Assembly (NCBI GenBank): GCA_031772625.1
Contig: CM062813.1
Location: 762,042,720-762,106,719, forward strand
Source of the DNA: Pinus tabuliformis
Taxonomy: Eukaryota; Streptophyta; Pinopsida; Pinales; Pinaceae
Length of the DNA: 64,000 nt
Direction: 5' to 3'
Shown: positions 11,034-23,479 of the stretch, in pieces
How positions within the stretch are numbered: position 1 is the first letter of the stretch
Layout of the letters: the number at the start of each line of letters is the position of its first letter
Notes under the pieces: generated by a model
What the model saw: the letters and a program-made list of their open reading frames with translations, nothing else
What the model was told of the DNA's origin: nothing
Databases searched by the model: none
Translations under genes and position numbers: made by a program

Positions 11034-11994
11034 TAAGATTAACTCATTGGTCAAAAAAATCTATTAATATCAAAGGGTGGGCTGCAGCTCACTATAATTT
11101 CTTCCAGGATTATATGCGGCAGATCAGTTTGGGCACTACATGCTGGTCTTTACAACTGGTACCTGAACCTTGTATGACAGTCTTTTCTGTATATGAACAT
11201 TTGGCCAGCACCATGATGTTGGTATTATAGGTCTATGACTCTATTATGACCTGTAATTGGAGCCTTTTTTGTTGTTGTTGCTTCTTTTTATTTTCCTATG
11301 AATAGAAATGCAATTTTTTTCTGAGGAAACAAAAATGATACACACCAAAAATGCTAAACCAAGCCCACTTTGTTGCAAGTAGTGGATTATACCCTTGACT
11401 AAGGATAAAAAATAGTAAGTTCGAAAGCTTTTAAAAGAATTGTCTGCAACTTTGACTGCAAGATGCCAAGGATAAAATAAAAGTGTGACCACTTTCAACA
11501 GAGCTCTGAGGTAGTCCATTGTTGCTTAAAACACTTTATGATATTTACAAGAAAATTCTATAAATTTAATTTCTGGGAAAGAGGCATGGGCATTTTGTCA
11601 GACAACAGGTTGTTAGAATCAGGTCTCAAGATAATGGAAAGCATGTCCGAAGGTCCATATATGCTGGCCCAAAATTTATGGTAAATGGTAGCTAAAACTG
11701 GACCAATGTTGTCAGGGCCTAGAGTAAATTTAATTATGAGGAGTGTTTCCTTTAACTATTAATGTAATCAAATACGTACATAGTGGACATTTGTACAAGC
11801 AAAGTCCACCGCAAAATGCCACGGGACATACAACATTAAAGTTAATGCCGTGAAAAGCAACTTGGCATAAAAGTAAAACAACTATAAAGTGATGCCATAG
11901 AGCCATTTGAAATATGAGAGGAAACCAAAAATCAAAGAGCCCATCACTAAGAATTCATAGAGTACTCGAGAAGAGTGGAGAAACGTAGCCATAG
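11034..11994. other. Unassigned sequence
   Basis: No frame or RNA gene that I can support. Short frames on either strand (such as 11244-11519 minus) show no domain. Confidence 0.4.
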
Positions 11995-12570
11995 AAGAAG
12001 AGCAGAAGGACAGTCAAAGTCGTGACCACAAGTTTGAAATCCCACACGCATAAATTTTCCTGAAACATCGTACAACCCACGCATCATGCGAACATAATAT
12101 ATGAATGCATTGCATGAATTCTTATATCAGATTGTGATACAAAATTGCTGCCTATACCCAAGGGCGACCTATCCACATAACAGGGAAGGTGGGGGCACTT
12201 AAAATGTCAAGACATTAAATAGTAGATTTACCTTCTGTAATTCATGCCTCTTTGCTCTTAGGTTGTTTCTGAAGCTGCCTTACTCTATTTTGATGCTTCA
12301 AATGATTTCAATTCAAAGGAAAATAAGAAGAAGAAGAAGAACAGAAGCACAGTCGAAGTCGTGACCACAGGTTTGAAATCCTGAACCATTAAACAGTAGG
12401 AAAACCCTAAAATATCCCAGTTATGATTTCTACAACTGTAAATAAAGAGCAAAACACATAAATTTCCCTAAAAAATCGTACAACCCATGCATCATGCGAA
12501 CATAATAATATGAATGTAGTGTGTGAATTCTTATATCAGACTATGATACAAAATTGGTGTCTATACACTG
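11995..12570. repeat. Two-copy direct duplication (about 170 and 235 bp)
   Basis: The segment at 11995-12165 recurs at about 12335-12570 with the same landmarks in the same order: GTCGTGACCACA, TTTGAAATCC, CATAAATTT, ATCGTACAACCCA, CATCATGCGAACATAAT and GAATTCTTATATCAGA. The second copy carries about 70 extra bases after TTTGAAATCC. The right end of the second copy reaches the CK2-beta remnant. Confidence 0.75.
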
Positions 12571-12850
12571 GGAATGTCAAACTGGCCAACTGGGAGACAC
12601 TGTTGCCCTGAACAGTAAACTCTTGGACATCTTCCAAAATCAATATTCTAGAAACATCAAATTGAATATCAGGGTTGAACAATGAATCAACATAAACTCC
12701 TAGACAACACAATATTCACTATGCTTCCAACACTACTGACCATGGCATTCATTCCCTTGCTTGTTAAAATATAACGGACATGGATCAATCCATACAACAT
12801 TTCTGCAGCCGACTCCAGGAATTCATTATGTTCCTCTGTTAAGATATCAT
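12561..12850 (-). pseudogene. CKB: Casein kinase II subunit beta remnant, two exons
   Basis: Exon 1 (12850 to 12741) encodes [20 protein letters not shown] followed by [16 protein letters not shown], an excellent match to the acidic-loop and dimer region of plant CK2-beta. It starts after a TTACAATACATTATACATGTACAG-like acceptor and ends at a GT donor after the GMNAM codons, where plant CKB genes are expected to have an intron. After about 93 bp and a CTAG acceptor, exon 2 (12647 to about 12570) gives DFGRCPRVYCSGQQCLPVGQ, the first CxxxxxC zinc-binding half of CK2-beta, and then breaks off at a stop. The exons before and after are not found. CK2-beta is the regulatory subunit that dimerises and positions the kinase. 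This is a gene fragment, probably broken by repeat insertion. Confidence 0.8.
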
Positions 12851-13332
12851 CTGTACATGTATAATGTATTGTAAGCTTTTCCATAGATATATATAGACAA
12901 TGTAGATAAAATCACGCATTGTGAGAACAACCTGTGAACTTTTTAACATGCAAAAACACTTGATATGCAAAATGCACAAGTGATTGTGGAAAAATAGACA
13001 TGCAAGTGAATGTGTGGAAGGTGCTAAAACATGCCTCTATTTTCCAAATCATACTGTCGTTGAAAAAATTTAGCCCTATGTTGGTTGTTTAAAACTGTGT
13101 TTTTTAATACGATAAGCTACTGTAGTATTTCTCCTAGCCTTACAAGAATTTTGACTAATCAGCTAGCTTTGATGAATAACATCAACGTAATAACTTAAAT
13201 ATATATGACTTAAATATAATGTGTGGAATCAAAAAAATAAAAAAACGAAGTTAGTGGACTATGTGGGCCCTCGCATGAGAGCTAAGTGCCTCACTGATCC
13301 GTCCTTTGTCTCCATTACATAGCATGCAATCC
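12851..13332. other. AT-rich spacer before the gypsy element
   Basis: On the minus strand this would be the place for the preceding CK2-beta exon and intron, but no CK2-beta exon sequence is visible. It ends at the TSD of the Ty3/gypsy element. Confidence 0.5.
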
Positions 13333-13337
13333 CTAAC
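13333..13337 (+). repeat. Target-site duplication CTAAC (left)
   Basis: CTAAC directly before the 5' LTR; the same five bases follow the 3' LTR at 27962-27966. A 5-bp TSD is standard for Ty3/gypsy integrases. Confidence 0.9.
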
Positions 13338-14319
13338 TGTTACAGATCTATTTGGCCACATCACTCCCATCATTCAGATATGTACTTTTAGGGCTCATCA
13401 AACCCTAATTTAGTTGCTACATGCCCTAGACAAGTCATCACTTTGAATGCCTCCTTCCCTGAGAGTTTCTTGCCCTGAAGACCTCCAAAAATGCTTCCTT
13501 GAGGAACCAGCGTAGCCTTGGTCAGGGGTAAGTGTGCTTCAGTGCAGGTAGGCCCATGTCAGGGTGCTTTCCAGAGCACTTAGGCCCACTTTGACCTGCG
13601 TTGGGCGAGATTGAGTGAAATCATCATAGGGTACTTATCATCTCCTATGAGCTCGAAATTGGATAGGGAATGAGTTAAGTAACCTTCTATCCTCTCATCC
13701 CTTCCTCCATTGAAACTAACTCTAATTTTGGAAGGCCATTCAATACCCTCATTTATGACCAAACCTCCTCCATTTTACTATAAATTGAGCACTCATCTAA
13801 GTGATCAAGGGCTTTGAGAATTTGTAAGGAGATATTGTTGGTGTGAGGTTTGAGATTGTAAGCAAGTATTTTTATTTTGTCGAAGTGTTGTGCTTTTGAT
13901 GTGATGTTGGTTGGAACCCAAGTTAGAAGAGTGACAATGGATCGGACTTCATGGTTGTAATTCTTCCTTCTACTTAATAAAGTTGTTTACATCTTTTTCT
14001 CATATTCTTGTCTTTATGTATGATGATTATATGTGTAAATGCTTTTGATTCCATTTGTTTACAGTAGATAGATTTCTTGCTTTGATTGGTTTTTGTCCTC
14101 TATTTATGATTGCAGGTACTTGTCGAGCGGATTAAGTTCGAGAAAGAGGGACGGGAACCATACAAATGAGACAAAGGGAAATTGAAAGATAACAAGTAGG
14201 TCCCTTGTCTTCTTTATCTTCTATAGAAAATGGTTAAGTGCTTTAAATATGTTGTTCTAGGTGTAGCTACCCACCTAGGGAAATTGTGTTTATATGTAGA
14301 TGCAAAATTCCACATAACA
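13338..14319 (+). repeat. 5' LTR of the Tat element (982 bp)
   Basis: Begins TGTTACAGA and ends CACATAACA, so the ends form the inverted repeat TGTTA/TAACA. It aligns along its length with 26931-27961. A segment of about 45 bp present in the 3' LTR (27225-27270) is missing here at about 13627-13631. TATA-like sequence and AATAAAG near 13975 fit the usual promoter and polyadenylation roles. Confidence 0.9.
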
Positions 14320-15835
14320 AATTTGCGAATCCACTGGGGAATGATCATCATTCCAGGTAGTTTACCTTCATCCTAGTACACCCTAGTAGACTTGCTTCCA
14401 TTGATCTTTTTTCAGCCTTTTTGAAGAGTTTTTTGGTAAAAAATGTGCTTGAAACCCCCTAGGATGGCTTCTCTAGCACCAACGCAGGTTTGGTCAAGAG
14501 ATAGAGCGCTGCAGAGCACCCTTGGCTTGAGGACAGTGCTCTGAAGTGCACTGTCTCCCATTCAAGGTTGCGTTGATCCTCCTTAGGTAAAAAATCTCAC
14601 CTTTGAATTGATTTTTCCCAAATTTCCTTCTATTTTTGCTTGCTGAAAGATCAATGATGCTTGTGTCTCTGAAATCAATTTTTGTTTCCTTTGCTAGCCC
14701 TACTTTGGCCTTGATTGTTTATCATTTCTTAAATGATTTCTTTATCACTATCAATTCATTGTTAAAGTTAGTTTATAGTCGATTAATCTTTGTTCAAAAG
14801 AAAGTGTCGTAAAAGTCTTCATTACTTTCGAAAAAAGAACTGTAGTAAAGTCTTCATTCTTGTAAAAATATTGATTGATTGTATGTGCATTAGTTTCCTT
14901 CTATTCGTTTCAACACTAAGGGAATTCAAAAGAAAAACCTGCATTATGCATTGAAAGGGTTTGTGTGTTCTCATAGGAATAGTTTAGGGAAATTGCATTA
15001 GATATGTTCTTTGTTCTTTGATTAAAGGAATCTGATTGCTCTATCCCTACTAGCTAAGGTTTTCATTGTTAAAATTGAACGAAAAGAATGCTTATCATAT
15101 TAGTTGCATTCTAGGAATTTCAAATACATCATGTGGTGGACCTTGAAAGGAAAATTCTTAATCGAGATCAAATTAAAATTAACATCAATTAACCTAATGG
15201 AGAACTGTCACCTAACGCAAAAAATTTAGAGGTTCTAGGCTATAGACATTTTCCGGTGTCGTAAAACATAGCAGCTGTCGCTAACTTGTCTGTGATACAT
15301 TCCAAGTGTGATACCTCATTCCACGTACGTGAGTATATCATAGCTCATCCACGTACCTTCGGGTATATAGGGCGATGTTACAATATGTAAATTATAAAGG
15401 AATGCTCTCACTGTGTGGTTTCGCATTAGACAACGCTAATATAGATTGGGCCTCCACATACTTTCAGGGATATATGGGAGGACATTGCTATCCATCCTTA
15501 GGTAACTGAGTCAACTGCCTTGTACACTATGATACACCAAACACAACATTCGGGGAGATTGCCTGCCCGTACTTCTCAGTTCGTCAGGAGGTATTCCGCA
15601 GTTCATAGTTGCTTGGTAAACCTTTTGCCTAGTTTACCCCTTTTTGTTTATTTCTTTTTTGTAATAAAAAACAATCAGAAATCATGGAGTAAAATCAAAC
15701 CTTACCCCATTGTTCACGAAGAGCAACGAGTAAACCGCCTTTACGACCCGAAGCTACACCTATCGGTCGAAGCGGTGTCGTTTGACTGGATCTATTACTT
15801 CACAAACTTCTGGTTCTTCATCTGCATTACGAAAA
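14320..15835 (+). other. Tat element leader with putative primer-binding site
   Basis: The LTR is followed by AATTTGCGAATCCACTGGGG; the primer-binding site should be here, but I could not match it confidently to a tRNA. The leader is about 1.5 kb. Between 15300 and 15480 a phrase like CCACGTAC-TTCGGGTATATAG recurs three times in degenerate form. No gene is recognised; the 121-codon frame at 15520-15885 looks like chance. Confidence 0.5.
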
Positions 15836-18738
15836 ATGCCTATACCGGTAAGTACTGTGACCCCAGTTACTCCTACAGTTACTAGTACATCTATTACTGA
15901 AGTGAATCTCCATAATTACCTGAGAAAGCTAGAACTGAATCCAGTGAAACGGTAACCCAAGTTGTTCAACAACAAGTTGATTCTCAATCCAAAGTTGTTC
16001 AATAAGAAATTACTTCTGAAATTGAATCTTTTCAACTAGAAGTTGATCCTAAACCTATCATTGTTCAATCAAAAGTTACTTCTGAACCAGGAGTTGTTCA
16101 CGAAGCTCAACCTCAACTTGCTCTTTTACTGGAACATTTGGATCTTGAGGTTGAACAATCGGAAGTTGTTACCTTACCGGAAGAAGATCAACCGGTACAT
16201 CCTTAGACATCTGTAACTGTCAATACTTCCTCTTTACCTCAGGAACAAACACCAAAATCTATTACGGACCTAACGGTGAAATCCTTCCACCTGGTTTGAT
16301 TTCGATAGAAGATGAACCTGAGGTAGAATCACCCAGAACTCCATTCCATTTTGGAACTGGACTTTATCTGTATCCTCATACTCCTCATTTTATTGCTCCT
16401 TTTGATCTTGATTACTTTCAAAAACCCGTTGATTCGTTAGGAAATTTATTTGGACATTTGACTATGGTAGAGTCAACATCCCAGACTGTACCATCTGCTA
16501 CGGCTATGGAAAAATCTTCTGTCGCAACCTCTTCGACGTTTGCTACGACACCTGAGTCACATTGTATGGTGTTTTGTTCATCCCATTGGGTTACCAATAT
16601 TTATCTAGAACCCACTCAGATGTTGCTTCTAGCCCTTGGTCTTCACCAGTGTCCTCTACAGGAATTTTATCTAGTTCCTCACTAACGGATACCGAACAGC
16701 TAGACCCGTCAAGTCAATATCAAGTTGGTTCATCTGGTTACAGTCCCATGTATCCGCTTTACACTAGACTACCCCCATACGAAGAAAAATATGCACATTC
16801 TCCTTATCCTCCATTTTCTGGAGGGCAGCCATATGTCGGTATGCCGTCGTCTTTAGGTCAGCCTGGAATGACTGTTTGTTAGCAGCAGCCAACAATGCAC
16901 GTTCAACCTAGGCTTGTGTATCCATCACAACCTATGCAATTTGTCTCATCCATACCTACAATGCCTATTGTTACAGCTTACCGCAGTCACAAGATCAAAT
17001 TGTTGTATCTCAACCTGTGCAAGTTGGTCCTTCAACCTCAGACCCCCAAGTTTCAGGTGTACAGATTCAACCTTCTCAGGCAGTTTTACAACAACCACTT
17101 GTACCTGGAATCCAATAACCTCAGGCTAGTTTACCTTTTACTGGAATGACTCAGACTTACACTGGTTTAGTGTATTCAAAACCTGGTCAAGCTTACATTC
17201 GTGGGCAACAACCGTTAAATCAACAACTGTTGTATCGAAAACAACAATAGTTGCTTCAACAGCCTTGGCAGCCCCAATATCAACAACAACAATTCCAGCA
17301 ATACCAACCTCATCCTGGACTTGGTCAACAAGCCTATGCTGGGTTTGGTCAACAACAAGTTTACCCAAGTCCTCGTCAACAAGCCTATGCTCAGTTTGGA
17401 CAACAACAAATGTATCCTGGTGCTCAACAACAACCTTGCACCAGATTTGGTCAAAAAAATTACCCATATCAAGGTTACCAGCAGCAGATGCCTATGCTAG
17501 TATGCAAAGGCCTATTGCCCAGATAATCCCATCTTACCCTGGATATGCTCAACCTGACCTCAATAGACAGTTGCCTTTCATTGCAACACTTGAGTTACCA
17601 AATTTAAATCGACTCACCAATGAGCCAATTCTTTATGCACCTTGGTGGTCGGTGATTCCTCATAAATTACCTTCCGATATTCCAAAATTCAATGGAAACC
17701 TTGGAGAAGACCCGTCCAACCATGTCACGACTTTTCATTTATGGTTTTCATCAAACTCCTTGAATGATGATTTTGTTAGACTACGTCTTTTCCAAAGAAC
17801 GCTTACTGGTTCGGCTGTGAAGTGGTACATTGAGTTACCACGAGCTTCTTTTGATAACTTTATAACCTTAGCTACCACGCTTTTAACCCAGTTCCAGTTA
17901 CCCATATGATATGAAACTGGAACGGAACTATTAACCAACTTTAAACAGACTACTGATACTCATATCTCTGATCATATTCATGAGTGGCATCGTCATCGTC
18001 GAATGGTTAAAACTTATGTTCCTGATCAACTCTTAACTGAGTGGTTTATAAAATCCTTGTGCCATCTATCACCGAGGATATGGCGAAAGGTGGAGTTGTG
18101 ACTGAAGAGCAAGCAATTTCTCGTGCCCAATATTTGGACTTGATCTATACACAGTCTGGCATGCTTTATGACAAGATCCCGAATGCACCACGACCATCTT
18201 TCACTGTTCCTCCACCACCATCGAGTAAGGACTCTCATGCCGGTGATGGTGTGATTGGTTCTTCGAGCACACAAACAGTAGGTAGACCATCTGGTCAAAC
18301 ACTTGACATTTCTAATCAAACTTCAAATGCATCTAACAACACTCTTACTTCCGAAATCAATGCCGTGTCATCTGACAAAGGCAAGAATGAAAAGCAACCA
18401 GGAAGCAAGAAGAAGGGGAAAACAAGAAGAAACAAAATAATTCCTCTCAAGAGAAATCATCTTATTCCTCTCCTTTGGCTAGGAAACCTTGTTACCCATG
18501 TTTAATCTGTAACGATGAGCATTTTATGTGAGATTGTCCTCACTGCTCCAAAGTCTCAAAGCTTCTGAAGACTTCTAATACATCTATAGTGTTGACTAAT
18601 CCTTTTCTGAACCTAGAGACAAATATGGTTGCTACAGACCATGCTTCCACTTCCCAAGTGCTTATGCTATCCGCCTCTAAGCCGAAAATTGATATTTTGG
18701 TGTCAACATGAAGTAAAGATTATGGAAATCAACCGTCA
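15836..18738 (+). pseudogene. gag: Tat element gag
   Basis: Assembled over several frames because of frameshifts and stops. The N-terminal part (about 15836-16300) is rich in Val, Gln and Glu. A Gln/Pro/Tyr-rich middle part (about 16700-17510) has at least three repeats of GQQAYAxFGQQQ. A typical Retrotrans_gag core follows (about 17670-18060): KFNGNLGEDPSNHVTTFHLW, LFQRTLTGSAVKWYIELP. Near 18500-18545 CLICNDEHFM-stop-DC resembles a zinc knuckle (CX2CX3HX4C), which would bind RNA. Gag forms the particle that packages element RNA. The start is uncertain. Confidence 0.75.
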
Positions 18739-19455
18739 TTGTTGAATAACCAAGTTGATCAACCTAATCCTTCGACCTCGACTTCGTCTGATCCTATTCC
18801 ACCACCTATTGCACCAGAGTTAACAATAAAACTGCCTAAGGGAGTTGTACATAAATCAACATTTAACCCTCGAGCTCGAGCTGCACAGAACTATAATATA
18901 GTAGAAGATTTGGCTCAGTCACCTTCTACTATGTCAATGCTTAAGGTGCTTCAAAATTGTCCTTCCCAAAAACAGGCTTTATTTTCAGAAATTGGTGGAA
19001 CCGATCCAACTGATTCCAATCTTGTGGTTTTCAACCATGCGGGTTATACGCCACAATTACCAGCACAATTAGCATTCCTGATTCAAGTAAATGCCTTGAA
19101 TAAAATTATTCACCGAACCATTATTGACGAGGGGGCATCTACTTGTATTATGTCTATGAATTTCTAGAAAACACTTGGCTAACCGCCTTTGTCACATTCA
19201 CCAACAACGTTAAAAGCTTTTGACGGTCGCACATATACGCCTTATGGAATATTGAGTAATCTGCAAATCGAACTAGGAGGAAAAACAGTAACTGTTGAAG
19301 TTGAGGTTGTTGACAGACCCCTTGACTACAACATTTTGCTAGGAAGACGTGGGTTTATGCTATGGTTGTCGTGGTTTCAACATACTTTTGTACAATTTCA
19401 TTCCCTCATAAAGGTGGAATCACAGTTATTACCAACTCGCCTTCTTCGCCTCTAG
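18739..19455 (+). pseudogene. pro: Tat element aspartic protease
   Basis: In the same frame as the downstream polymerase. HRTIIDEGASTCIMSM carries the retropepsin active-site motif, here DEGAS instead of the usual DTGAS or DSGAS, so Thr/Ser is changed to Glu. The flap-distal segment DYNILLGR matches the conserved NILLGR of gypsy proteases. There are in-frame stops after IMSMNF and nearby. The unusual Glu next to the catalytic Asp should lower or abolish activity. Confidence 0.75.
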
Positions 19456-20004
19456 TTCACAAGCTACTGGAAGCATTCCATTAGTTAACAGACCTCGCTC
19501 TCTCTTCAAAACATTGGTGTAGGTCTCTTCAAGGATTATTCCCTAATGGGTACTTTTTCACTACCACCACCATCAAACTTGGTGGAAGTGGCAAAAGTCG
19601 AGACTTGCAACATGATATCTTCCACTTCATCTAACTTAAGGAAGATCACCAATAGTTCTGAAGTTGATAGTAGTAATGAAATCATGTTGCTAAGCCCTAT
19701 TGAGCTTGCATAGCAATCAATATTTTTGGCTTGTGCAGCGAACCCAAATCCATCTTCATCAATTGTATGGGTAGATTGTTCATTAGAATATGGTACTTCC
19801 TCTGATCCTTTTTCACGTATATTTTCTACTGATGAATGAATCATCCAATCAATGATGATGGAAGGAGAACCATAGGAAGATTATCATCATCGTTCCCATC
19901 TTCCAGATCACATAGAAGATTATTCAAATGAACTTAATCGCCCTTCAGTTGTCAATTTCGTTTCAAATTTTGTTTTCATAGATACAGTGGATTCTGAGTG
20001 AAAC

Positions 20005-20973
20005 TTGTCAAATATCAAAGAAAATATTTCTATCAATATTTTGACCAAACCTAACATTGTAGAAAACATTCATGTTGGCAAATATTGGTATCAATCAAAA
20101 CTTGATATTTACTGTGCTCTCTTTCGTGAATTCCGAGATATATTTGCATGGTCATATGAGGAAATGCCAGGTATTGACTCTAGTATAGTGGAACATGAAA
20201 TCAAAATGTATCCTGATGTCAAAATAGTGTGACGGCGCCTTCGTCCTATTCATCCAAAAAATGTTGTTGCCATTAAAGTAGAAGTTGAAAAAATTTTGCA
20301 TGTTGGTTTCATTTACCCTGTTCCTCTTATTGATTGGGTTTCCAATATTGTTCCTGTCATGAAGAAACAAGGGACAATACGAGTGTGCGTCGATTATAGG
20401 GATGTTAATCAGGCTTGTTCAAAAACCAATTATCCCACTCCCTTTATCGACCAAATCATTAATGAATGTGCCAAATGAGAAATATTCTCATTTATTGATG
20501 GTTTTTCCGGCTATAATTAGATCAATATCCACCTAGAGGACCAATCTAAAATTGTTTTTATTTGTCCATGGGGCACATTCTCTTATAGGAAACTCCCTTT
20601 TGGTTTGAAGAACGTAGGGGAAACTTTTCAGAGGGCAATGAACTATGCCTTCCATGACATAAAACATACTATTAAACCATACCTTGATGATTTACCTACT
20701 CATTCACGAAAGCAGACTGATCACCCGCAACATTTGAGAGCTATATTTTTACGGTGCCGATACTACAAAATACGACTCAGTCCACACAAATGTGTGTTTT
20801 GTGTTGGTTCTGGTCGTTTGCTTGGATTCATAGTGTTTAAGGAAGGAATTTGACTTGATCCACTTAAGGTTCAGGCAATTCTTGACTTGCCTCCACCTTC
20901 CAATCTATAACAGTTACAGAGACTCCAAGGGAAGGCTAACTTTCTGAGGAGGTTCATTCCCAATTATGATGAA
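20005..20973 (+). pseudogene. pol: Tat element reverse transcriptase
   Basis: RT blocks in order: the entry segment FRDIFAWSYEEMPGID, RRLRPIHPKNV, the VPVMKKQGTIRVCVDYRDVN block with its catalytic Asp, then FSFIDGFSGYN, LPFGLKN, and KPYLDDLPTHS containing the YLDD active site. This is a clear Ty3/gypsy RT. In-frame stops sit at about 20230 (TGA), 20476 (TGA), 20518 (TAG) and 20851 (TGA), most explicable as CGA-to-TGA or CAG-to-TAG. The domain stays in one frame throughout. Confidence 0.9.
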
Positions 20974-21582
20974 ATGGCTAAAGGATTTACTCATCTTTTG
21001 AAAAAGGGAATACCCTTCCATTGGGATCAGGTTGCACAAGCTTCCTTTGATACTCTTAAAGATACCTTGATTAGATCCTCATTAATGTATTCCCCAAATT
21101 ATCAAAACAACTACTTCATGTATATCTTCGTTACAGATACAACCATTGGAATGGTTTTAGTCCAAGAAGAAGATGCAATTGAACATCCAATATATTATTT
21201 GAGCCGCAATCTCAATGATACAGAAGTTAAGTACTCTTATGTCGAAAAGTTAGCTCTGGCTGCTGTTCAAGCTGTACAGAGATTTTGCCACTACATCCTG
21301 CTCCGAAAGACCACTGTCATTTTGGATTGCAACCCTATGACATATATTTTGTCACGTCAATTGTTGGGGGGAAAATACTCAAAATGGATCATCATTTTGC
21401 AGGAATTTGATTTGGAATTCATCAAATCCAAATCAAAGAAATCTCTAGTTTTCACCGAGCTTCTTTGTGACCTTCCCTCAAATACCATTGATTCAACATC
21501 AGAACCATCAATTCTAGATGAGTCTCTATTCCTGATTTCGTCATCTAACCCATGGTATGGAGATATACTGATTTATCTCTAG
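20974..21582 (+). pseudogene. pol: Tat element first RNase H (gypsy type)
   Basis: Continues the RT frame with the connection segment KGFTHLLKKGIPFHWDQVAQ, then FMYIFVTDTTIGMVLVQED-like sequence (first catalytic Asp in TDT), YVEKLALAAVQAVQRFCHYI (catalytic Glu in EKLAL) and VILDCNPMTYILSR. This is the ordinary RNase H present in all Ty3/gypsy elements. It stays open for 202 codons. A linker and then the integrase follow. Confidence 0.85.
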
Positions 21583-22789
21583 ACCCAAACTTTCCGGCCT
21601 GATACCTCTCGCTTACAACAATGACGTATCTAATACAAATTCAAATATTATCTGATCATTAGCGACATTCTTTACCGTCGTGGTATCGATACGATTTTAC
21701 GAAGGTGCCTCACTCATGAGGAAGCCGAGAAAGTTTTGAATGATTGTCATTCAGGTGCTTGTGGTGGACACTTATCTGGTTATGCTACCGCACAGAGAAT
21801 TCTCCATGCTAGTTACTTCTGGCCTACCATATTTAAAGATTGCATTATTTCCGTCAGAAGCTATCATGCATGCTAGATCTATGACCGTAAAGCTAGATTA
21901 CCACTTGCACCATTGCATCCTGTCGTCGTTGTTGGACCATTCACCAAATGGGGCATTGACTTCATGACATGTAACTCCACCTCGGCTGGGGGGCATGGGT
22001 ACATTATAGTCATCGTTGACTATTTTACAAAATGGGTCGAGGCAATGTCGACATTAAACAACAGTGGCGAGATGGATGCACTTTTCTTTTTCAACCACGT
22101 GGTTTCCCAGTTTGGTGTACCACAGGCTATAGTTACAGATCATGGGTCGCATTTTCGAAATCACATGATAACTGAGTTAATTGCCAAGTTAGGACTTTCA
22201 CATGATATTTCTACTTCTTATTATCCACAAGCTAATGGAAAAGTTGAGGCCATCAATAAAGTCCTGAAGCGAATGCTTCAAAGAATGATATGGGTTCATA
22301 AAAGAAACTGGCATCTACTCGGCTCTGTCGGCATATCGAACCTCGGTTAGGAATGCAACTAGATTCACACCCTTTCAATTGGTGTTTTGTCTGGAAGTAA
22401 TCTTGTCGATACAATGTGAAATTTCATCTCTTAAACTCGCGATTTACCTGTTACCTGACACTTCTAATGAAGAAGTACATTTCTTAGAACTTATCCATCT
22501 GGATGAAACCCGTCGTGAAGCCGCATTGGCTAACGAAGTGCATAAGAAATGAATCAAGGCACATTATGACAGAAATTTCAAGCCTCACATTTTCTCAGAA
22601 GGAGACCTGGTCTTGATTTAGAATCAGGAAGTTGATAAACTAGGAGCAGGAAAATTTGAACCACTATGGATGAGCCCTTATATTGTTAAGCGTGTTTTGG
22701 AAAAAAGTGCCTACGAGTTGGTGGATTATGATGGAATTCCATTGTCACAGCCTTGAAATGAGTTGTATCTCAAACGTTACTATGCTTAA
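21583..22789 (+). pseudogene. int: Tat element integrase with GPY/F-like tail
   Basis: The zinc-binding part shows the His/His/Cys/Cys pattern around DCHSGACGGHLSG and YFWPTIFKDC. The catalytic core has all three acidic residues: Asp in GIDFMT, Asp in VTDHGSHF and Glu in ANGKVEAINK. After a frameshift near 22320 the frame resumes with RNATRFTPFQLVF, then HYDRNFKPHIF and the GPY/F-like segment KFEPLWMSPYIVKRVLE, ending LYLKRYYA at a TAA. No chromodomain is seen, as expected for Tat. Several stops disable it. Confidence 0.88.
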
Positions 22790-22903
22790 TTGAGTGGAGT
22801 AAAATCACTGTATATATGCTTTAATTGCATTTGTGTGTGTCAATGTGTCTTTTAGATTTTTTATGTGCTTAAGTAATCCGCTTTACATTTGTTGCAAATG
22901 TAG

Positions 22904-23323
22904 AAATCTTTGGAACCATTTGTTGGTTACGCTGATGGTGCTAGTCGTAGTACGCAAAACCTATCTTCTGTAGCATGGGCCATTTTTGCTCCAAGTGGCG
23001 AGTTAGTGAGTTTTCAATGGATTTGTATCAATCGTTCTATGGACAATATCACTGAGTATATCACGTTGATCAAACTTCTCTCTGATGCCATTTCACTTGG
23101 AATTCGCCGAATCATCATTAGGCTACACTCACAACTCGTCGCACTACAACTAACAAACATTTATACCATCCGAAACCTAATGCTCCTTCATATGTTCCTT
23201 AGAGTTTGTCTTTTGGAGAGACATTTTGAGTACATTCAATATCAGCATATTTCCAGAAACTTTAACACATTAACCGATTCATTAGCGAATTATGTGTTAA
23301 ATAGACATTTGCGACACATGTAA
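22904..23323 (+). pseudogene. Tat element second RNase H (archaea-like, after integrase)
   Basis: A separate 137-codon frame downstream of integrase. YADGAS holds the first catalytic Asp, NITEYITLIKLL the catalytic Glu, and LTDSLANYVLNRHLR the last Asp. The third position, expected as RLDSQL, reads RLHSQL, so the catalytic Asp is replaced by His. Gaining a second, archaea-like RNase H is characteristic of the Tat lineage. It is thought to act alongside the first one during reverse transcription. With the Asp lost, this copy should be catalytically dead. Confidence 0.82.
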
Positions 23324-23479
23324 AAGTAAATTTTCAATTCACATTATTAGTTGAATAGTATTGCACATAACCATATATATAAAAACTCTGAAAGTCAAAA
23401 TAGATAGATGTTTTAAAGTTTTTACAAAATTTGTGTCCAAGATATGTTTGGTCATCTGACCTAAAAACTCAAAATGCAT

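Noticed and set aside
14320..14345. Named tRNA primer for the Tat element
   Set aside because: The sequence after the LTR does not match any tRNA 3' end I can recall well enough to name it.
19536..19844. Minus-strand 102-codon frame between protease and RT of the Tat element
   Set aside because: Lies in the degenerate linker of pol; no motif and no support from neighbours.
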